Origin: Halobellus captivus
GTDB taxonomy: Archaea; Halobacteriota; Halobacteria; Halobacteriales; Haloferacaceae
NCBI RefSeq assembly: GCF_003697845.1
Contig: NZ_RDQE01000006.1
Coordinates: 124,001-188,000 of the forward strand
DNA length: 64,000 nt
Direction: 5' to 3'
Part shown: one piece after another, positions 1 to 8,110 of the stretch
Numbering within the stretch: the first letter of the stretch is position 1
Layout of the letters: every line of letters begins with the position of its first letter
Notes under the pieces: model-generated
What the model saw: only the letters and a program-made list of their open reading frames with translations
Told to the model about the DNA's origin: nothing
Database searches by the model: none
Position numbers and translations under genes: made by a program

Positions 1-120
1 GAGAAGATGCTCGAGAAGACGCTGAAAGGACCCATCGAGCGGGTGATCGAGGCGCTCGGCACCTCCTGGAAGGAGGTCAAGACGGGCCAGGAGCAGACGG
101 GCCTCGGCTCGTTCATGTGA
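1..120 (+). CDS. polB: C-terminal end of family B DNA polymerase (partial)
   Basis: Only the last 39 codons are in the window, ending at a TGA. The tail finishes with QTGLGSFM, which fits a PCNA-interacting motif (Q-x-x-L-x-x-F-x); replicative archaeal PolB enzymes end in such a motif. From memory, haloarchaea such as Haloferax have polB directly upstream of sufC, and that order is kept here. The identification rests on this synteny and the tail motif, because no catalytic domain is visible. Another PCNA-binding replication or repair protein would fit the tail equally well. Confidence 0.6.
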   Translation, partial: EKMLEKTLKGPIERVIEALGTSWKEVKTGQEQTGLGSFM

Positions 121-243
121 TCTCTCCAAACTACGTTTTCGTTCCTGAAAGAATTGTTCTCTAATTCGTGATTTTGGACGGGATATCCGTAACTATTAAC
201 CTCCGCAACACCTTCGGTACACCTACGAGGCATAACCCTACAC

Positions 244-1158
244 ATGGCAACTCTCGAGATCAGCGACCTACGCGTGCGGGTGGCCGAAGAGGGCGGAGAA
301 CGGATCCTTCGAGGCGTCGACCTCGAGGTCGAGTCCGGCGAGATCCACGCACTGATGGGTCCGAACGGCTCGGGGAAGTCGACGCTGGCGAAGGTCATCG
401 CCGGCCACCCCGCCTACGAGGTCACGGACGGGAGCGTCGCGCTCCACCTCGATGAGGCCGACGTAGCGGACGTCGACGCCGACCTCGACGACGAGGACTA
501 CCACTGGGAACTGCTCGAGATGGAGCCCAACGAGCGCGCCGCGCTCGGGATCTTCCTCGGGTTCCAGTACCCCGCGGAGATCGAGGGCGTCACGATGACG
601 AACTTCCTCCGGCAGGCGCTCAACGCGAAGGCGGACGAGCGCGAGGAGCTGTTCGAGGACGAGGACGAGGAGGCGGACGCGGACGACGACGCCGGCTACG
701 ACACCTCCCCGATGGAGGGTCCCGCCGACGACGGCGAGATCGGCGTCGCGGAGTTCCAGGAGATCCTCTCGGAGAAGATGGAGCTTCTCGACATGGACGA
801 GAAGTTCATGCAGCGGTACCTCAACGCCGGCTTCTCGGGCGGCGAGAAGAAACAGAACGAGGTGCTCCAGGCCGCGATGTTGGAGCCCGCGATCGCCGTG
901 CTCGACGAGATCGACTCCGGGCTCGACATCGACCGGCTCCAGGACGTCTCGAAGGGCATCAACGCGCTCCGCGACGAACAGGGCACGGGGATCCTCCAGA
1001 TCACCCACTACCAGCGGATCCTCGACTACGTCGAGCCCGACCACGTCCACGTGATGTTGGACGGCGAGGTCGCCAAGAGCGGCGGCCCGGAGCTCGCCGA
1101 GAAGCTCGAGGACGAGGGATACGACTGGGTCCGCGAGGACGTCTACGAGGCCGCGTAA
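244..1158 (+). CDS. sufC: SufC, Fe-S cluster assembly ATPase
   Basis: Cytoplasmic ABC-type ATPase that energises the SufBCD scaffold for iron-sulfur cluster assembly. Walker A (GPNGSGKST) lies at residues 39-47, the Q-loop in GFQYP at about 106-110, the signature FSGGE at 197-201, and Walker B with AIAVLDE at 216-222. At 304 aa it is longer than the usual ~250 aa because of two very acidic insertions, about 70-90 and 130-165, typical of halophilic adaptation. It is first in a co-directional sufC-sufB-sufD run. The ATG at 244 follows an AT-rich stretch at 191-200 that may hold the TATA box. Confidence 0.97.
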   Translation: MATLEISDLRVRVAEEGGERILRGVDLEVESGEIHALMGPNGSGKSTLAKVIAGHPAYEVTDGSVALHLDEADVADVDADLDDEDYHWELLEMEPNERAALGIFLGFQYPAEIEGVTMTNFLRQALNAKADEREELFEDEDEEADADDDAGYDTSPMEGPADDGEIGVAEFQEILSEKMELLDMDEKFMQRYLNAGFSGGEKKQNEVLQAAMLEPAIAVLDEIDSGLDIDRLQDVSKGINALRDEQGTGILQITHYQRILDYVEPDHVHVMLDGEVAKSGGPELAEKLEDEGYDWVREDVYEAA

Positions 1159-1210
1159 TCGCCCGTGGTTACACACCAACGCTATACAACCGGAGGCGTA
1201 ACTAACTGAT

Positions 1211-2638
1211 ATGAGTTCACAAGACCACCTGAAAGAGACCGACACCGAGGCGCGCTTCGAGTTCAAGAAGGAGGAGAACTCGGCGTTCAAAAGCGAGAAG
1301 GGCCTCACCGAGGAGACGGTTCGCGTCATCTCGGAGGACAAGGACGAACCGGAGTGGATGCTGGAGCGCCGTCTGCGCGCGCTGAAGCAGTTCCAGGCGA
1401 TGCCGATGCCGACCGACTGGCCGGAGGCACCGGACCTCTCGGAGATCGACATCGACGAGATCGTTCCGTACATCCGCCCCGACATCGACGTGCGCGGCGG
1501 CGTCGACGACTGGACGGACCTCCCCGATGACATCAAGGACACGTTCGACAAGCTGGGCATCCCGGAGGCCGAGAAGAACGCCCTCTCCGGGGTCGGCGCC
1601 CAGTACGAGTCCGAGATCGTCTACCAGAACATGCAGGAGCGCTGGGAGGAGAAGGGCGTCGTCTTCTGTGACATGGACAAGGCGGTCCAGGAGCACGAGG
1701 AGCTCGTCAAGGAGTACTTCATGACGAAGGCCGTGCCGCCGAGCGACAACAAGTTCGCGGCGCTTCACGGCGCGATCTGGTCGGGCGGCTCGTTCGTGTA
1801 CGTCCCCGAGGACACCACGGTCGAGATGCCGATCCAGGCGTACTTCCGGATGAACTCCGAGGGGATGGGCCAGTTCGAACACACGCTCATCATCGCCGAG
1901 GAGGGCTCGGAGGTCCACTACATCGAGGGCTGTTCCGCCCCGAAATACTCGGCGTTCAACCTCCACTCGGGCGGCGTCGAGGTGTTCGTCGGCGAGGACG
2001 CCCACGTCCAGTACTCGACCGTGCAGAACTGGTCGAAGAACACGTACAACCTGAACACCAAGCGCGCGATCGCCGAGAAGGGCGGTCGCATGGAGTGGAT
2101 CTCGGGGTCGATGGGGTCGAAGGCGACGATGCTGTACCCCTCGACGATCCTGAAGGGCCGCGGCGCGTCCGACAACCACATCACCATCGCCTTCGCGGGC
2201 GAGGGCCAGGACATCGACACCGGCGCGAAGGTGTACCACAACGCGCCGGAGACCAAATCGACCATCGAGTCGAAGTCGATCTCGAAGGACGGCGGCCGCA
2301 CCAACTACCGCGGGCTCGTCCACATCGCCGACGGCGCCGAGAACTCGTCGACGGCCGTCGAGTGTGACGCGCTGATGTTCGACAACGAGTCGACGTCGGA
2401 CACCATGCCGTACATGGAGATCAACGAGTCGAAGGTCGACGTCGCCCACGAGGCGACCGTCGGGAAGATCGGCGACGAGGACATCTTCTACCTCCAGTCG
2501 CGCGGGCTGGACGACGACGACGCCAAACAGATGATCGTCTCGGGGTTCATCGAGCCGATCACGGAGGAGCTGCCGATCGAGTACGCCGTCGAGCTGAACC
2601 GGCTCGTCGAGCTCGAGATGGAGGGTTCGCTCGGATAA
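1211..2638 (+). CDS. sufB: SufB, Fe-S cluster scaffold subunit
   Basis: Core scaffold subunit of the SufBCD complex, on which clusters are built from persulfide sulfur. The 475-aa protein has the family's C-terminal beta-helix repeat region (about 230-430) and a conserved cysteine in VECDAL (residue 385) that corresponds to the cluster/sulfur-handling cysteine of SufB. The C-terminal segment with EATVGKIGDEDIFYLQSRG is diagnostic for SufB. A GGAGG element at 1192-1196, 14 nt before the ATG, could act as a ribosome binding site, and CTATACAA at 1181-1188 could give an additional internal promoter. One nucleotide separates it from sufD. Confidence 0.97.
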   Translation: MSSQDHLKETDTEARFEFKKEENSAFKSEKGLTEETVRVISEDKDEPEWMLERRLRALKQFQAMPMPTDWPEAPDLSEIDIDEIVPYIRPDIDVRGGVDDWTDLPDDIKDTFDKLGIPEAEKNALSGVGAQYESEIVYQNMQERWEEKGVVFCDMDKAVQEHEELVKEYFMTKAVPPSDNKFAALHGAIWSGGSFVYVPEDTTVEMPIQAYFRMNSEGMGQFEHTLIIAEEGSEVHYIEGCSAPKYSAFNLHSGGVEVFVGEDAHVQYSTVQNWSKNTYNLNTKRAIAEKGGRMEWISGSMGSKATMLYPSTILKGRGASDNHITIAFAGEGQDIDTGAKVYHNAPETKSTIESKSISKDGGRTNYRGLVHIADGAENSSTAVECDALMFDNESTSDTMPYMEINESKVDVAHEATVGKIGDEDIFYLQSRGLDDDDAKQMIVSGFIEPITEELPIEYAVELNRLVELEMEGSLG

Positions 2639-2639
2639 C

Positions 2640-3863
2640 ATGAGCACGAAAGCAATCGAGAGCCTCTCTGAGGACACGGTACGACGCATCGCCGAGGAAC
2701 GCGACGAGCCCGAGTGGCTCCTCGAGACCCGTCTGAACGCGCTCGACGCGCTGGAGACGGCGGAGCTGCCCGACGTGATCCAGACGCCCGGCCGGCGCTG
2801 GACCGACCTCGAGGCGCTTGACTTCGAGGCGCTCGTCGACCCGTTGAACCAGTCGGACACGACCGAGCGGACGGCCGGCGACGACGAGGTCGTCGTCGCA
2901 CCCTTCACCGAGGCGTTCGAGGAGTACGGCGACGTACTCGAGGAGCACTTCGGGACCGTGCTCGACCCCGAGCACAACTACCTCACCGCGCTGTCGGTCG
3001 CGCTCTTCACCACGGGGACGTTCGTGTACGTCCCCGAGGGCGTCGACGTCGAGGACGTGACGGTGCGCGCGGAGATGAACTCCCGGTCGCTGTTCAGCCA
3101 GACGCTCGTCGTCGCCGAGGAGTCGTCGTCGGTGACGATCCTCGAGTCGATCGAGTCGGGAAGCGAGGCGGGCTCGGGAAGCGAGGGCGACCGCTACTTC
3201 TCGAACCTCGTCGAGGTCGTCGGCGGCGAGAACGCCACCGTCCAGTTCGGCTCGCTTCAGAACCTCGACGACGACACCTACACCTACTCGCTGAAACGCG
3301 GCGTCACGGACACGTACGCCACGATCGACTGGATCGAGAGCAACTTCGGCTCGAAGCTCACGCGCTCGGACGTCGAGACCGAACTGAACGGCGACGGCTC
3401 CGAGAGCCAGATCGTCGGGACGTTCTTCGGCAGCGAGGACCAGCACTTCGACGTCAACGCGCGCGTCTGGCACCAGGCCGAGCACACGACGGCCGACCTC
3501 GTCACACGTGGCGTGCTCGACGACGTGGCGCGCTCGGTGTACGAGGGCGTTCAGGACGTCGGCAGGGACGCGTGGAACACCTCGAGCTACCAGCGTGAGA
3601 ACACGCTGATGTTGTCGGACGACGCCGAGGCGGACGCGTCGCCGAAGCTGATCATCCACAACCACGACACGGAGGCGTCACACTCCGCGACCGTGGGCCA
3701 GGTCGACGCCGAGGACCTCTTCTACCTGGAGAGCCGCTCCATCGACTCGCGCACGGCGCGGAACATGCTCGTCGAGGGCTTCTTCGTGCCCGTCCTCGAG
3801 GAGATCGCGGTCGACGAGTTCCGCGAGGACGTCGAGGAGCTCGTCGTCGAGCGGCTCCAGTAG
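2640..3863 (+). CDS. sufD: SufD, Fe-S cluster assembly subunit
   Basis: Paralogue of SufB that pairs with it in the SufBC2D complex. The 407-aa protein keeps the family's C-terminal signature (HSATVGQVDAEDLFYLESRS at about 344-363, followed by an FFVPVLEEI segment) but lacks the SufB ECDA cysteine motif, giving HNHDTEA instead; this is how SufD differs from SufB. The start codon is one base after the sufB stop, so the two are almost certainly translated from one transcript. No partner cysteine desulfurase gene (sufS) is in the window. Confidence 0.95.
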   Translation: MSTKAIESLSEDTVRRIAEERDEPEWLLETRLNALDALETAELPDVIQTPGRRWTDLEALDFEALVDPLNQSDTTERTAGDDEVVVAPFTEAFEEYGDVLEEHFGTVLDPEHNYLTALSVALFTTGTFVYVPEGVDVEDVTVRAEMNSRSLFSQTLVVAEESSSVTILESIESGSEAGSGSEGDRYFSNLVEVVGGENATVQFGSLQNLDDDTYTYSLKRGVTDTYATIDWIESNFGSKLTRSDVETELNGDGSESQIVGTFFGSEDQHFDVNARVWHQAEHTTADLVTRGVLDDVARSVYEGVQDVGRDAWNTSSYQRENTLMLSDDAEADASPKLIIHNHDTEASHSATVGQVDAEDLFYLESRSIDSRTARNMLVEGFFVPVLEEIAVDEFREDVEELVVERLQ

Positions 3864-3927
3864 GCGCGGTCGCGTCGACTCTCACCACTTTCGGTTCTCT
3901 GATCCACACGGATCGTTCGGCAGTCCG

Positions 3928-5268
3928 CTACGCCGTTCGCCGCCCCTCCGCCTCGGCGACGCGGTTCACGGCCGAGACGACGGCGTCGCCGATCGCCCCG
4001 ATGGCGTCGTCGTCGAGGACGAACGGCGGCGCGAGCATGAGGTGGTCGCCCGCCTGTCCGTCGACGCTTCCCCCGCCGGGGTACGTGTACACGCCGTTCT
4101 CGAGGGCGGCGTCGTAGATCCGGTCGGCGACGTCGGCGTCGGGGTCGAACGGTGCCTTCGTCTCCCGATCGGAGACGAACTCGACGCCGACCTGGAGGCC
4201 GGCGCGCCGGATCTCGCCGACGATCGGGCTGTCGGCGAGCGGATCGAGGACCGCCTCGAGCCGCCGCCCACGCCGGCGGACCGCCGCGAACAGGTCCTCG
4301 GAGTAGCGGTCGAGCACGTGGTCGGCCACGGCCGTCGAGATCGGGTTCCCGCTATAGGTGTGGCCGTGCTGGAAGGAATGGTCGTGACCCTCGAGCGTCT
4401 CGACGACCCGGTCCGCGACCATCGTCGCGCTGATCGGCGCGTAGCCCGCCGAGAGCCCCTTGCCGAGCGCCATGAGGTCCGGCGTGACTCCGAGTCCCTC
4501 ACAGGCGAACGGTTCCCCGGTCCGGCCGAACCCGACCATCACCTCGTCGGCGATGAAGAGGAGGCCGTACTCCGAACAGATCCGGCGGATCTCGCGGTAG
4601 TAGGCCGGGTGCGGACGGGCCGCGGGGATGCTCGACCCGCCGACGGGTTCGGCGACGAAGGCGGCGACCGTCTCGGGACCCAGGCGGCGGACGAGCCGCT
4701 CGAGCTCCCCCGCGGCCGCGACGGCCTGCTCCTCGGGAGTTCCCTCGTGATCCCAGCGGTACGGATACGCGGGACCGATCTTCGGCCAATCCCGCAGGAG
4801 GGGGTCGTACACCGTCCGGCGGCCGGTGTTCCCGGAGGCCGCGAGCGCGCCGAGCGTCGACCCGTGGTAGGACGCCCACCGGCCGATCACCGCCTCGCGC
4901 GTCGGCTCGCCGCGGGCGACGTGGTAGTCGCGGGCGAGCTTGATCGCCGCCTCGATCGCCTCGCTTCCCGAATCGACGAGGAACGCCTCGTTCAGCGATC
5001 CGGGCGTCATCGACGCGAGCTTCTCGCCGACCGATTCGACGGGCGGACTCGTGAAGTGCGAGGTGGAGACGTAGCCGACGCGGTCGGCCTGTGCGGCCAT
5101 GACGTCGCCGACGCCCTCGAGCGAGTGGCCGAGGTTGACGACGGCCGCGCCCGCGGCCGCGTCAATGATCTCCTCGCCGTCCGCGGTCACGAGCGTCGAG
5201 TCGTGCGCGTCGACGATCTCGGGATGGTCCGGGTTGCGGCCCGCGCCCCATTTGTAGAACACGCCCAT
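3928..5268 (-). CDS. Class III PLP-dependent aminotransferase
   Basis: 446-aa fold-type I aminotransferase of the ornithine/omega-aminotransferase group (class III). The PLP lysine lies in ALGKGLSAGYAP (about residue 270), the DEV motif before it (FIADEVMVGFGRTG) binds the pyridine ring, and SGSEAIEAAIKLAR binds phosphate. The N-terminal GVFYKWGAGRNP is typical of the long group annotated loosely as acetylornithine/4-aminobutyrate or adenosylmethionine-8-amino-7-oxononanoate type. The exact substrate cannot be read from the sequence. It points away from sufD; a TATA-like ACATAAAT at 5293-5300 lies about 27 nt upstream of the ATG. An imperfect inverted repeat sits further upstream (5318-5346). 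Confidence 0.88.
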   Translation of the reverse strand: MGVFYKWGAGRNPDHPEIVDAHDSTLVTADGEEIIDAAAGAAVVNLGHSLEGVGDVMAAQADRVGYVSTSHFTSPPVESVGEKLASMTPGSLNEAFLVDSGSEAIEAAIKLARDYHVARGEPTREAVIGRWASYHGSTLGALAASGNTGRRTVYDPLLRDWPKIGPAYPYRWDHEGTPEEQAVAAAGELERLVRRLGPETVAAFVAEPVGGSSIPAARPHPAYYREIRRICSEYGLLFIADEVMVGFGRTGEPFACEGLGVTPDLMALGKGLSAGYAPISATMVADRVVETLEGHDHSFQHGHTYSGNPISTAVADHVLDRYSEDLFAAVRRRGRRLEAVLDPLADSPIVGEIRRAGLQVGVEFVSDRETKAPFDPDADVADRIYDAALENGVYTYPGGGSVDGQAGDHLMLAPPFVLDDDAIGAIGDAVVSAVNRVAEAEGRRTA

Positions 5269-5317
5269 GGAAGCGGACGTCGCGGGTGGAGGACATAAAT
5301 CGATCCCCCGACCGTGA

Positions 5318-5346
5318 ATCGGTTCCCGGCCATGAACCGGACCGAT
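5318..5346. promoter_or_regulatory. Imperfect inverted repeat upstream of the aminotransferase
   Basis: ATCGGTTCCCGG is followed 7 nt later by CCGGACCGAT, which pairs with it apart from a 2-nt bulge. It lies about 50-78 nt upstream of the aminotransferase start and upstream of its TATA element, a position where archaeal activators or repressors bind. No regulator is assigned. Confidence 0.3.
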
Positions 5347-5430
5347 CGGGAATCATCCCCGCCCGCGACTCGATCTCCGACCGGGATGCCGAGGGAACCG
5401 CTTAAGTCGGGCAGGCCCCGACGTGGCACT

Positions 5431-5472
5431 ATGCGAACGGGCGTATCGAACGGCGACGGGTGGTCGAGGTGA
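5431..5472 (+). CDS. Putative 13-codon upstream mini-ORF
   Basis: ATG-initiated reading frame (MRTGVSNGDGWSR) whose TGA (5470-5472) overlaps the GTG start of the ferritin-like gene as GTGA. A TATA-like CTTAAG at 5401-5406 is centred about 27 nt before this ATG, the spacing of leaderless haloarchaeal genes, so the transcript probably begins at the mini-ORF and not at the downstream gene. It may deliver ribosomes to the ferritin-like start by termination-reinitiation. It could also be chance; no homology is claimed. Confidence 0.4.
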   Translation: MRTGVSNGDGWSR

Positions 5473-5954
5473 GCGTCAGCCAGCGGATCACCTCCGACGA
5501 CCAGCTCGCCAGACTGCTACAGATCGGGATCGTGTTGGAGGAGGTCGTCGAGGCGCGAGCACACCACCACTACGAGAGCCTCGACGCGGAGCTCGACGAG
5601 GAGGTCGAGACGCTGCTGGCTGACGCCGCCGAGGAGTCCGCCGAGCACCGCGCGCGGCTGGAGGGACTCATCGAGGGGCTCGGGGTCGACAGCGTTCCGT
5701 TCGACGAGATCGAGTCGCTCGTCGACGCGCGCTACGGGAGAACGCAGCCGGACGACTTCGACGGCGTGTTGTACGATCAGCTGTGCAACGAGGAGACCGC
5801 CTACAAGTTCTACGACGACCTCATCGAGGCGATCGCGGGCTCGGACGCCGAGTTCTCGATCGACCGCGCCGAACTGCTCGACACCCTGGAGGCGATCCGC
5901 GAGGAGGAAGCCGAGGGCGTAAGCGAGGTCACGGAGGTCATGGAACGCCGATGA
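5469..5954 (+). CDS. Ferritin-like (rubrerythrin-type) di-iron protein
   Basis: 161-aa all-helical protein with glutamate/histidine pairs spaced as in four-helix ferritin-like domains: EEVVEARAHHHYE near the N terminus, EESAEHRARLEG in helix 2, NEETAYKFYDDLIEA in helix 3 and AIREEEAEGVSE in helix 4. A role in iron storage or peroxide handling is inferred. The GTG at 5469 is preferred because it overlaps the stop of an upstream mini-ORF; an in-frame GTG at 5460 is the alternative. Its TGA overlaps the ATG of another mini-ORF that leads to the DtxR regulator gene, so the two genes look translationally linked. Confidence 0.75.
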   Translation: MSVSQRITSDDQLARLLQIGIVLEEVVEARAHHHYESLDAELDEEVETLLADAAEESAEHRARLEGLIEGLGVDSVPFDEIESLVDARYGRTQPDDFDGVLYDQLCNEETAYKFYDDLIEAIAGSDAEFSIDRAELLDTLEAIREEEAEGVSEVTEVMERR

Positions 5955-6022
5955 ACCGGAGGAACGAACCGGCGGGACGGCCGCCGACGAGAACGAGGAC
6001 GACCGACGGAGGGGAGCCGTGA
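5951..6022 (+). CDS. Putative 23-codon linker mini-ORF
   Basis: Fills exactly the gap between the ferritin-like gene and the DtxR regulator gene. Its ATG overlaps the upstream stop (ATGA, 5951-5954) and its TGA overlaps the downstream GTG start (GTGA, 6019-6022). The peptide is basic and low in complexity (MNRRNEPAGRPPTRTRTT...), with no recognisable domain. The simplest reading is a translational relay that couples the two genes; the peptide itself may have no function. Confidence 0.4.
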   Translation: MNRRNEPAGRPPTRTRTTDGGEP

Positions 6023-6456
6023 ACACCGCAGACCAGTACCTCAAGACGATATACGTCGTACAGAAACAGGCGGACGGCCCCGCCTCGACCGGGTCGATCG
6101 CCGACGCCCTGGGCGTCAGCCCCGCGAGCGCCAACGAGATGATCGGCAAACTCGAGGAGCGCGGGCTCGCCGAACACGAGAAGTACAAGGGGGTCCGACT
6201 CACCGACGACGGCATCGTGAAGGCGCGGGACGCCCTCCAGACCTACTGTATCATCGAGCGGTTCCTCGCGAACGTCCTCGCCGTCGAGGAGTTCCGCGAG
6301 GAGGCCCACGAGTTGGAGGCGGTGATCGACGACACCGTCGCCGAGCGGCTGGACACGATCATCGACCGCCAGCCGGAGTGTCCGGACTGTTTCGACCCCG
6401 AGACCGACGCCTGCGCGTGTCTGGAGGTCGGAGCGGTGCCGGTCGAACAGGATTGA
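6019..6456 (+). CDS. DtxR/SirR-family metal-dependent transcriptional regulator
   Basis: 145-aa regulator. An N-terminal winged helix (residues ~1-65, with STGSIADALGVSPASANEMI as recognition helix-turn-helix) is followed by the metal-binding dimerisation domain (ERFLANVLAVEEFREEAHELE). The protein lacks the C-terminal SH3/FeoA-like domain of long DtxR proteins. A cysteine-rich tail (CPDC...CAC) is present, as in haloarchaeal SirR/Idr proteins. Family members repress iron or manganese genes when the metal is bound. The DtxR-type operators at 15-24 kb make this protein a candidate regulator, though haloarchaea carry several paralogues. The GTG start overlaps the stop of the preceding mini-ORF. 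Confidence 0.9.
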   Translation: MNTADQYLKTIYVVQKQADGPASTGSIADALGVSPASANEMIGKLEERGLAEHEKYKGVRLTDDGIVKARDALQTYCIIERFLANVLAVEEFREEAHELEAVIDDTVAERLDTIIDRQPECPDCFDPETDACACLEVGAVPVEQD

Positions 6457-6483
6457 GATCGAAACGAGAAGCGAGAAGCCGCC

Positions 6484-7734
6484 CTACACGCCGGTGGAAT
6501 ACCGCAGGATCCCCGCGACGCCGCCGAAGGCGTCGAGCAGCTGTTCGCCCTTCTCGAAGTCCGTGGAGATGAACTTCGTGTCCGTTCCGCGCTGTTCGGC
6601 GATCGCCATCAGGTGTTCGATGACGTCCTCGCGCTCCTCGACCTCGGCGTCCTCCCCGCACTCGGAGCACTCGTGGTCGGGCGTCGAGTGGCGCGCGTCG
6701 ACGACCTCGAACTCCTCGTGGCCGTTGGGACACTCGTAGACGATCACGTCGGAGCGGAGGTCCTCGGAGATGAGCAGTCGGTCGACCGAGCCCATGATCA
6801 GGTTCCGGCGGGTCTGCTCGAAGCCGTAGGTGGCCTCCTCGCCGGTGTGGAGGTTCTCGAAGAACGTCTCCATGTGGCGTTTGTCCTCGACGATCTCCTG
6901 ATCGGAGAGCGCCTCGCTGCCGGCGTCGACGAGGTCCTTCAGCCCGGACTCGTCGGTGTAGGCCACGTCGAACTTGCCGAGCACCTTGTCCTGGAGCTCG
7001 TGGTGGAGGTAGTCGCCGTCGAGGAACTCGTCTTTCGTCGGCGAGGGGCCGCCGACGAGGATCCCGTCGATCTCGTGTCGCTTGGGGACGAAGAGCTCGT
7101 CCGCCATCCCCGCGACCTCCTGATAGAAGTTGTCGATGGCCTCGAGCCGGAGGCGGGCGAACCGCTGTGCCGACTGGCCCCCCTTACGCTGCTTGCCGGG
7201 GACGAGCGAGGAGGCGGACTTGACCGGCTCGACGCGTTTGCCCTTCAGCCAGCCGACGTTGGCCTCCCGCCTGTCGAGGACGATGAGCCCGAAGAGCCCG
7301 GAGTCCGCGAGCATGTGTTCGAGCGGATCGGTGAGGAACGCCGAATCGCAGTGGTAGCGGAACGACTCGACGGGCTGGGGCGGCGACTCCAGCGTCCGGG
7401 TGACCATCTCGGTCCGGCCCCCGCCGGAGTCGACCGCACCCGAGAAGATCACCATCCCCTTCTCCGGCGGGAAGGTGTCGTAATAGCGGAGGCGGTCCTT
7501 GATGCTCGTCAGCGCGTCCTGCACGTTCGTCCGGGTCTGTTTGGACTTGATGTTGGACGCCTCGCTGTGTTCCTGAGTGACGTGGGCGACCACGTCCGAG
7601 ATCTGCTTGTCTTCGGGAATGTAGATGGTGACGAGCTGCGTGCCGGAGCCCTCGAAGTCCTTGAGCTCCTCGATGACCTTGCGGAACTCGTACTTCCGCC
7701 GGTCCTCGCTCGCCTCCTGGGCGTCGCTACTCAT
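6484..7734 (-). CDS. prf1: Peptide chain release factor aRF1
   Basis: 416-aa class 1 release factor, which recognises all three stop codons in archaea and triggers peptide release. The stop-codon-reading NIKS motif is in SNIKSKQTRTNVQDAL near residue 60 and the catalytic GGQ is in KQRKGGQSAQRFARLR. The C-terminal domain has a zinc-ribbon-like pair (CPNGHEEF and CSECGED). A TATA-like TAAGTAAGC stretch at about 7757-7765 lies ~27 nt upstream, fitting a leaderless start. Transcribed towards the dtxR gene, convergently. Confidence 0.97.
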   Translation of the reverse strand: MSSDAQEASEDRRKYEFRKVIEELKDFEGSGTQLVTIYIPEDKQISDVVAHVTQEHSEASNIKSKQTRTNVQDALTSIKDRLRYYDTFPPEKGMVIFSGAVDSGGGRTEMVTRTLESPPQPVESFRYHCDSAFLTDPLEHMLADSGLFGLIVLDRREANVGWLKGKRVEPVKSASSLVPGKQRKGGQSAQRFARLRLEAIDNFYQEVAGMADELFVPKRHEIDGILVGGPSPTKDEFLDGDYLHHELQDKVLGKFDVAYTDESGLKDLVDAGSEALSDQEIVEDKRHMETFFENLHTGEEATYGFEQTRRNLIMGSVDRLLISEDLRSDVIVYECPNGHEEFEVVDARHSTPDHECSECGEDAEVEEREDVIEHLMAIAEQRGTDTKFISTDFEKGEQLLDAFGGVAGILRYSTGV

Positions 7735-8110
7735 TACCCGAACTACGGCCCCGTGCGTGTAAGTAAGCTTTGACCTCCCGATCGGACCGCCGAGTACGCG
7801 AGAACGGGCCGCGTCGACGACGAGAGGCGAACAGCAGTTCGCAAAGACGCGGAGCAGTTCGCAGGAGCAGTTCGCAGGTGGTGCGGTGGCGCGCGCCCGG
7901 GAGCGCCCGAAGGGCGCGGGCCGGCCCGCGCGAGGGAGTCGGCCGGCCGGAGCGAAGCGGAGGCCGGTCGACGAGGCTGGGGAGGCGTGAGGTGCGGGGC
8001 GGCTGCGTGGGACTCGAAGGGGCAGTCGCCGGCGGCTCTCGAGCCCTCACGGCTGGGGCTTTGAAGGCGTTCCCGGCAGTCGGAGCCACGATCGAGTACG
8101 ACGACCGGCT
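7735..8110. other. Intergenic region between prf1 and argS
   Basis: 376 bp with no supported gene. It carries the prf1 promoter at its left end, three GCAGTTCGCA-like short repeats near 7835-7880 and one copy of the dispersed intergenic repeat (7885-7996). Open frames here are GC-rich shadows with no domain. Confidence 0.7.
7885..7996 (-). repeat. Dispersed intergenic repeat, copy 1
   Basis: On the minus strand it starts with a 25-nt core (7972-7996, containing CACCTCACGCCTCCCCAG) identical in all three copies. A TCCCTCGCGCGG box (7926-7937) comes next, then a GGCGCGCGCCA box near 7887-7897. The spacers between boxes differ from copy to copy but are GC-rich and self-complementary (for example GGCCGGCCGGAGCGAAGCGGAGGCCGG in part). 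The other copies are at 13107-13217 and 34115-34233. Confidence 0.75.

Noticed and set aside
7870-7996. CRISPR array
   Set aside because: The repeats here are few, irregularly spaced and shared with other intergenic regions; no spacer-repeat regularity and no cas genes in the window.
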